Assembly (NCBI RefSeq): GCF_019973615.1 | Contig: NZ_AP024238.1 | Location: forward strand, 930,001 to 994,000 | DNA: 64,000 bases | Reading direction: 5' to 3' | From: Rhodoferax lithotrophicus | GTDB lineage: Bacteria; Pseudomonadota; Gammaproteobacteria; Burkholderiales; Burkholderiaceae_C | Shown here: positions 58,980 to 64,000 of the stretch, piece after piece | How positions within the stretch are numbered: position 1 is the stretch's first letter | Layout: each line of letters opens with the position of its first letter | The notes under the pieces: model-generated | What the model was told of the DNA's origin: nothing | Seen by the model: the letters and a program-made list of their open reading frames with translations, nothing else | Database searches by the model: none | Program-made: the position numbers and the translations under genes

Positions 58980-59430
58980 TTACCACTTCATCTCGCCAGT
59001 GTTGACCTGTGCTCCGATGTGCAGCGACATGGCATCGTCGGTCAGCTGGGGGTAGGACTGCTGCATGGCACCGATCAACCCGGCGCTGGTGGTGTTGGCA
59101 GCCAGGTTTTTCTCAAAGGTCTGCAAATAGTCTTTGGTGAAGCTGATGGCGCTGGCATCCACGGCGTTGGGCCAGCGGGCCTGGGGTGCGTGGCACCACT
59201 GGTTTGCGTGGTGCGTTGATGCCCATTTGGGGCCCCAGAATGCGAGTTTTCCCGCCAGCTTGCGGGAAAACCTCTTTCAGGGTTTCCACGCCGAAGCAGT
59301 AATCCGGCTTGGCCTGGCCGACGTAGATGGTGGTATCACCATGGCCTCCTTTTCGCCATAGACCAGGGTGGAGTTGACATTGACACTGGTGGCACCCGCG
59401 TTGTAGACCTTGATGGTCAAAGGCTGGGCG
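58980..59430 (-). pseudogene. Decayed metallo-beta-lactamase-fold hydrolase gene
   Basis: Fragments of one protein appear in different frames on the minus strand: an N-terminal piece LTIKVYNAGATSVNVNSTLVYGEKEAMV near 59345-59420, a middle ADPDYYFGVETLKEVFP-like piece near 59260-59320, KLAFWGPKW near 59230, and a C-terminal 60-residue piece ISFTKDYLQTFEKNLAANTTSAGLIGAMQQSYPQLTDD in outline ending at 58980. The metal-binding HxHxDH region is missing. Several frameshifts and at least one deletion are needed to explain it. Confidence 0.75.
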
Positions 59431-59451
59431 GTTTACGGATGTGTTGTGATG

Positions 59452-59515
59452 AATTGCTATGTTTATAATAGCTTCTAACGCATGATTTACCTGCGTTAGA
59501 AGCTTGTTTGACCGC
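59452..59515 (+). repeat. Dispersed Comamonadaceae hairpin repeat, divergent copy 11
   Basis: AATTGCTATGTTTATAATAGC is followed by the perfect 12-base stem GCTTCTAACGCA (59471-59482) and TGCGTTAGAAGC (59492-59503). The sequence differs from other copies but the layout is the same. It lies between the decayed hydrolase gene and the icmF stop at 59534. Confidence 0.7.
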
Positions 59516-59533
59516 AAACTATAAAACGCAGTC

Positions 59534-62500
59534 TTACATATTGCGCCGGTACTGCCCGCCCACCTCAAACAATGCGTTGGTGATCTGACCCAGGGAGCAG
59601 ACCCGCACCGCGTCCATCAGCACCTCAAACACATTCTGGTTGTCAATCACCGCTTGTTGCAGGCGCTTGAGCTGCGCCGGGGCTTCGTTTCCATGGCGGG
59701 TGTGAAAGTCTTGCAGGCGCTTGAGCTGGCTTTGTTTTTCTTCGTCGGTACTGCGTGCCAGTTCCAGCTTGTCCATGACCTGATCGCCATGTGGATTGCG
59801 GAAAGTGTTGACCCCGATGATGGGCAACTCGCCAGTGTGCTTGAGCATCTCGTAATGCATGGATTCGTCCTGAATCTTGCCGCGCTGGTAACCGGTTTCC
59901 ATCGCGCCGAGCACACCGCCGCGTTCGGTGATGCGTTCAAACTCCAGCAACACGGCTTCTTCCACCAGTTCAGTCAGCTCTTCGATGATGAATGCGCCTT
60001 GGCTCGGGTTTTCGTTCTTGGCCAGGCCCCACTCGCGGTTGATGATGAGCTGGATCGCCATGGCGCGGCGTACAGAATCTTCGGTCGGTGTGGTGATGGC
60101 CTCGTCAAAGGCATTGGTATGCAGGCTATTGCAGTTGTCGTAGATGGCAATCAGCGCCTGCAGCGTGGTGCGGATGTCGTTGAACTGGATCTCCTGCGCG
60201 TGTAAGCTGCGGCCACTGGTCTGGATGTGGTACTTGAGCTTCTGGCTGCGCTCGTTGGCACCGTATTTTTCTTTCATCGCCACCGCCCAGATGCGCCGCG
60301 CCACGCGGCCCATGACGGTGTATTCGGGGTCCATGCCGTTGCTGAAGAAGAAGCTCAGGTTAGGCGCAAAGTCGTCAATGTGCATGCCGCGTGCCAGGTA
60401 GGCTTCGACAAAGGTGAAACCGTTGCTCAGCGTGAAGGCCAGCTGGCTGATCGGGTTGGCACCGGCTTCGGCAATGTGGTAGCCGCTGATACTCACGCTG
60501 TAGAAGTTGCGCACGTTGTGGTGCACAAAGTAGCTGGCGATGTCGCCCATCACCTTCAAGGAAAACTCGGTGGAAAAAAGGCAGGTGTTCTGGCCCTGGT
60601 CTTCTTTCAGAATGTCGGCTTGTACCGTGCCACGCACATTGGAAAGCACCCATTCACGGATTTTTTGCGCTTCGGTGTCGGTCGGTTCGCGACCATTGTC
60701 GGCCTTGAATTTCTCCAGGTTCTGGTCAATGGCGGCGTTCATGAACATGGCCAGGATGCTGGGGGCCGGGCCGTTGATGGTCATGCTGACGCTGGTGGTG
60801 GGGCTGCACAAATCAAAGCCGTCGTAGAGCACTTTCAGGTCGTCGATGGTGGCAATCGAAACGCCCGAGTTGCCCACCTTGCCGTAGATGTCGGGGCGCG
60901 GGTCGGGGTCGTTGCCATAGAGGGTGACCGAGTCAAACGCAGTGCTTAGCCGCTTGGCGGGCATGCCGGAGCTGAGCAGCTTGAAGCGCTTGTTGGTTCT
61001 GAACGGGTCACCTTCACCGGCGAACATGCGGGTGGGGTCTTCGTTTTCACGCTTGAAGGCAAAGGTGCCCGCGGTGTAGGGGTAGCTGCCAGGCACGTTG
61101 TCGAGCATCAGCCACTTCAGGATTTCGCCGTGGTCTTCGTATTGCGGCAGGCAGACCTTGCGGATGGTGGTGCCGCTCAGGGTTTTGGTGGTGAGCTGGG
61201 TGCAAATTTCCTTGTCGCGGATTTTGACGACGTACATGTCACCTGCGTAGGCTTGCTGCATGGCGGGCCACTGGGCCAGCAGCTTGGCCGCTGCCGGGTC
61301 TTGCCGCTCACTGCGCACCTGGGCCAGTGCCTGCACGGTGCCATAAGCGCCAGGTTTGGCGCTGCCGTCTTTGTTGGGGTCGGCGGCCAGCAGCATGTCG
61401 GCCGTGGCGTTGAGTTGCTGGATTTCACGTGCCAATTTGGCCTGACCGCGAGCGCGTTTTTTGTAGCCACGCACCGTCTCGGCAATTTCTGCCAGGTAAC
61501 GGATGCGTGCTGCGGGCAGCACCGGAGTCTGGTTGGTGCTGTGCCGTACCGTCACTTTGGGCAGGGCTCCATCGGTGACTTTCAGTCCCAATTCGGCCAG
61601 TCGCACTTTCAGGGCCTGGTACAGGGCAGTCACTCCATCGTCGTTGAAGCGTGCGGCCATGGTGCCAAACACCGGCATCTGTTCCGCAGGGACACCCCAG
61701 GCTTCCTTGTTGCGCTGCACTTGTTTGGCGACATCACGCAGGGCATCGGATGCGCCCTTGCGGTCGAATTTGTTGATGGCCACAAACTCGGCAAAGTCGA
61801 GCATGTCGATTTTTTCCAGCTGGCTGGCTGCGCCGAATTCGGGTGTCATGACGTACATGGGCACGTCCACCAGCGGCACGATGGCGGCATCACCTTGGCC
61901 AATGCCGGAGGTTTCCACAATGATCAGGTCAAAGCCGGTGACCTTGCAAGCGGCAATCACGTCGGGCAGGGCGGCGCTGATCTCGCTGCCGAAGTCGCGC
62001 GTGGCCAATGAACGCATGAACACCCGTGGGCCTTGGCTCCATGGCCCGATGGCATTCATACGGATGCGGTCGCCCAACAATGCGCCACCACTTTTGCGTC
62101 GAGAGGGGTCAATGCTGATGACGGCTACATGCAAGTTGTCACCTTGATCAAGGCGTAAACGGCGGATCAGCTCGTCGGTGAGTGATGATTTGCCTGCACC
62201 GCCAGTGCCGGTGATACCCAGAACTGGTATGTTTTTTGTAGCTGCTTGTGCATGTATATCAAGGGCGAGGGCCTTAAAAGGCGCTGATAGTTCACCTTTC
62301 CCCTCGCCCGCAGCTTTTTCGTTCTCCAGTGCGGTGATGAGTTGTGCCAGCGCACGCCAGCTCATTTCGGTGTGCCCTTGGATGGCCTGGATGGTGGTGG
62401 GGGCGTAGCCGGTGATGTCTTGGTCACAACGCATCACCATTTCGCCAATCATGCCGGCCAGGCCCATACGTTGGCCGTCTTCGGGGCTGTAGATGCGTGT

Positions 62501-62875
62501 CACGCCATAGTCCATCAGTTCCTTGATTTCGCTGGGAACAATCACGCCGCCGCCGCCGCCAAACACCTGAATGTGAGCGCCGCCACGGCTTTTGAGCAGG
62601 TCGACCATGTACTTGAAATACTCTACGTGTCCGCCCTGGTAAGAGCTGATGGCAATACCCTGGGCATCCTCCTGCAATGCTGCGGTGACCACCTCATCGA
62701 CGCTGCGGTTATGGCCCAAATGGATCACCTCCGCCCCCATGCTTTGCAAAATCCGGCGCATGATGTTGATGGCGGCATCATGACCATCAAACAGGCTGGC
62801 GGCGGTGACAAAACGCACCTTGTGGGTGGGGCGGTAGTTGGCCAAGGCTTTGAAATCAGCGGATAAATCAGTCAT
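59534..62875 (-). CDS. icmF: Fused isobutyryl-CoA mutase IcmF
   Basis: A 1113-residue fusion. Order: B12-binding domain (residues about 20-150, [33 protein letters not shown] with His32 as cobalt ligand), MeaI-like G-protein chaperone domain ([21 protein letters not shown], then NKFDRKG), a linker, and the (beta/alpha)8 acyl-CoA mutase domain ([21 protein letters not shown], then [16 protein letters not shown]). It interconverts isobutyryl- and n-butyryl-CoA. Length fits the family. Odd: residues about 199-215 ([17 protein letters not shown]) are encoded by a copy of the dispersed hairpin repeat. A 22-base palindrome lies 66 bases upstream. Confidence 0.95.
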   Translation of the reverse strand: MTDLSADFKALANYRPTHKVRFVTAASLFDGHDAAINIMRRILQSMGAEVIHLGHNRSVDEVVTAALQEDAQGIAISSYQGGHVEYFKYMVDLLKSRGGAHIQVFGGGGGVIVPSEIKELMDYGVTRIYSPEDGQRMGLAGMIGEMVMRCDQDITGYAPTTIQAIQGHTEMSWRALAQLITALENEKAAGEGKGELSAPFKALALDIHAQAATKNIPVLGITGTGGAGKSSLTDELIRRLRLDQGDNLHVAVISIDPSRRKSGGALLGDRIRMNAIGPWSQGPRVFMRSLATRDFGSEISAALPDVIAACKVTGFDLIIVETSGIGQGDAAIVPLVDVPMYVMTPEFGAASQLEKIDMLDFAEFVAINKFDRKGASDALRDVAKQVQRNKEAWGVPAEQMPVFGTMAARFNDDGVTALYQALKVRLAELGLKVTDGALPKVTVRHSTNQTPVLPAARIRYLAEIAETVRGYKKRARGQAKLAREIQQLNATADMLLAADPNKDGSAKPGAYGTVQALAQVRSERQDPAAAKLLAQWPAMQQAYAGDMYVVKIRDKEICTQLTTKTLSGTTIRKVCLPQYEDHGEILKWLMLDNVPGSYPYTAGTFAFKRENEDPTRMFAGEGDPFRTNKRFKLLSSGMPAKRLSTAFDSVTLYGNDPDPRPDIYGKVGNSGVSIATIDDLKVLYDGFDLCSPTTSVSMTINGPAPSILAMFMNAAIDQNLEKFKADNGREPTDTEAQKIREWVLSNVRGTVQADILKEDQGQNTCLFSTEFSLKVMGDIASYFVHHNVRNFYSVSISGYHIAEAGANPISQLAFTLSNGFTFVEAYLARGMHIDDFAPNLSFFFSNGMDPEYTVMGRVARRIWAVAMKEKYGANERSQKLKYHIQTSGRSLHAQEIQFNDIRTTLQALIAIYDNCNSLHTNAFDEAITTPTEDSVRRAMAIQLIINREWGLAKNENPSQGAFIIEELTELVEEAVLLEFERITERGGVLGAMETGYQRGKIQDESMHYEMLKHTGELPIIGVNTFRNPHGDQVMDKLELARSTDEEKQSQLKRLQDFHTRHGNEAPAQLKRLQQAVIDNQNVFEVLMDAVRVCSLGQITNALFEVGGQYRRNM
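62231..62280 (+). repeat. Dispersed hairpin repeat-like segment inside icmF (copy 12)
   Basis: GTTTTTTGTAGCTGCTTGTG is followed by CATGTATATCAAGGGCGAGGGCC, matching the GTAGCTGCTTGCGC...AAGCGCTAGAGGCC layout. It lies antisense to icmF in the short segment between the cobalamin and G-protein domains, in frame, and is richer in A/T than the surrounding gene. Confidence 0.65.
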
Positions 62876-62940
62876 ATGGAGTGTCTCCAGTGGTGGGTAT
62901 TGTTTTGGCTAAATCAGCAATCAGATCAGTTTGTGCTGAC

Positions 62941-62962
62941 TTGACGTTGACGTAAACGTCAA
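62941..62962. promoter_or_regulatory. 22-base palindromic operator candidate upstream of icmF
   Basis: Half-sites TTGACGTT (62941-62948) and AACGTCAA (62955-62962) flank GACGTA. The whole is symmetric except for one mismatched pair. It lies 66 bases upstream of the icmF start and about 105 upstream of the divergent persulfide dioxygenase gene. Long TTGACGT/ACGTCAA palindromes resemble sites of MerR-family LiuR in branched-chain amino acid genes, which would suit icmF. That link is inference. Confidence 0.6.
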
Positions 62963-63066
62963 TCTTAGTGGATTTTAAAAAGATCGTGCGCAATGCCATT
63001 GGCATTGGCATGAACCCGGCTCTGTGTCATGATTCATCATCGATCACTTCTATATCTGCCCTATTT

Positions 63067-64000
63067 ATGAAACCGATTCAGCTTTTTGACACGGCCTCCA
63101 GCACCTATACCTATGTGCTGATGGATACCAACACGCGTGATGCCATCATCATTGATCCTGTGGATACCCAGCTTGAGCGTGACCTGCAAGTTCTTCGGGA
63201 ATATGGTTTGAAGCTGGTCTGGGCGTTGGAGACCCATGCACACGCCGATCACATCACCAGCGCCGGGCAACTTGCTGAATTGGCGGGTGCCAAAACCACA
63301 GCACCCGCAGGTTGCGGTATCACGACCGCGTCTGTGCAACTCAAGGATGGGGATACGCTGATCTTTGGGGCAGAGGAAATCCGTGCACTACACACGCCCG
63401 GTCACACGGCTGGCAGCATGTGTTTTGTGTGGCGTGATCATGTGTTCACAGGAGATACGTTGTTGATCAATGGCTGCGGGCGGACCGACTTTCAATCGGG
63501 TAGTGCACACGCCATGTACCACAGCCTGACCCAAGTCTTGTTCACACTACCTGATGCCACCACGGTCTGGCCGGGACATGATTACCAGGGCAAAACAAGC
63601 TCCACCATTGGCACGGAGAAAGCCAGTAACGCCCGTGTGGCAGGCAAGACAGAAGATGAATTTGTGGCGATCATGGCCGCGCTCCATTTGCCACCGCCCA
63701 AGCGGATTTCAGAAGCTGTACCTGCCAACAAGCACAGTGGTTTACGCCATGATGCCCATGTTGTTCAGGGTATGCAGATGCTTCCTGCAAAAGCCTATGC
63801 CGGTGACATTCATCCCAAGTTGGCTTGGGATTGGGTGCAAAGTGGTGAGGCCGTGTTGGTGGATGTACGCACCGATGCTGAACGTGCCTGGGTGGGTTTT
63901 GTTCCAGATGCAGTGGCGGTGGCATGGAAGCAGTGGCCAGGCATGGCCAGCAACCCTGATTTTGATGCTGAACTTCTGGCTGCAGTCCCGCCAGATCACA
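63067..64000 (+). CDS. Persulfide dioxygenase-rhodanese fusion (partial, continues beyond the window)
   Basis: The frame from ATG 63067 stays open to the right edge (311 residues visible). Residues 1-235 are an ETHE1-like metallo-beta-lactamase dioxygenase: ETHAHADHITSAG (metal motif HxHxDH), HTPGHTAGSMCFVWRDHVFTGDTLLINGCGRTDFQSG and WPGHDYQGK. It oxidises glutathione persulfide to sulfite. A rhodanese domain begins about residue 255 (HPKLAWDWVQSGEAVLVDVRTDAERAWVGF) and its active cysteine lies beyond the window. It is divergent from icmF. Confidence 0.88.
   Translation, partial: MKPIQLFDTASSTYTYVLMDTNTRDAIIIDPVDTQLERDLQVLREYGLKLVWALETHAHADHITSAGQLAELAGAKTTAPAGCGITTASVQLKDGDTLIFGAEEIRALHTPGHTAGSMCFVWRDHVFTGDTLLINGCGRTDFQSGSAHAMYHSLTQVLFTLPDATTVWPGHDYQGKTSSTIGTEKASNARVAGKTEDEFVAIMAALHLPPPKRISEAVPANKHSGLRHDAHVVQGMQMLPAKAYAGDIHPKLAWDWVQSGEAVLVDVRTDAERAWVGFVPDAVAVAWKQWPGMASNPDFDAELLAAVPPDH

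Overview
The window looks like chromosomal DNA of a betaproteobacterium in the family Comamonadaceae, most likely a Rhodoferax-type organism. This rests on gene content and order (gmk-rpoZ-spoT, pilB-pilC-pilD-coaE-zapD-yacG, kdpFABCDE, IcmF, a form II RuBisCO with cbbQ/cbbO), on fairly high GC, and on at least ten intergenic copies of a short hairpin repeat of the type GCTATTNNNATAGCTGCTTGCGC...AAGCGCTAGAGGCC that I associate with this family. Genus is inferred by eye. No rRNA, tRNA, CRISPR array, insertion sequence or prophage was seen.

Layout. 0-5.2 kb: end of a uroporphyrinogen-III methyltransferase, then a leftward cbbM-cbbQ-cbbO set (RuBisCO plus its MoxR/VWA activase), with two unusual structured elements between cbbM and cbbQ. 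5.3-12 kb: an orphan ParA-like ATPase, then the leftward type IV pilus / CoA kinase / ZapD / YacG cluster and divergent greB. 12-16.5 kb: leftward yicC-gmk-rpoZ-spoT. 16.5-22.7 kb: rightward Ser/Thr kinase and PP2C phosphatase pair, rph, rdgB, hemW and a GMC oxidoreductase. 23-30.5 kb: signalling block with a giant hybrid histidine kinase, an HD-GYP response regulator, a hemerythrin protein and two flavin-split-barrel proteins. 30.5-32.3 kb: NodI/NodJ-type ABC exporter. 32.4-33.8 kb: a small accessory island with a probable PD-(D/E)XK-fold protein of unknown function preceded by an overlapping 44-codon gene. 33.9-38.1 kb: purT, a LuxR-type regulator, a low-GC thioredoxin-like protein and a lipoprotein. 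38.3-46.6 kb: a complete kdp potassium uptake operon with a KdpE-like operator and an extra small membrane-peptide gene ahead of kdpF. 46.6-56 kb: cytochrome c lipoprotein, PACE efflux protein with divergent LysR regulator, a DUF4143 remnant, amn, gshA, an M48 lipoprotein protease, dbpA and two small proteins. 56-64 kb: a PocR-PAS-GAF-GGDEF cyclase, a nitroreductase, a decayed metallo-hydrolase gene, the fused mutase icmF and the start of a persulfide dioxygenase-rhodanese gene.

Most promising for novelty: (i) two neighbouring elements at 3421-3705 that share conserved single-stranded cores but have different, perfectly compensating stems, as expected of a structured RNA or DNA family; (ii) the dispersed Comamonadaceae hairpin, which sits within a few bases of stop codons, supplies the end of rph and the probable ribosome binding site of rdgB, and appears to have been absorbed in frame into hemW and icmF; (iii) an unrelated palindrome absorbed in frame into amn; (iv) the two-gene PD-(D/E)XK island.
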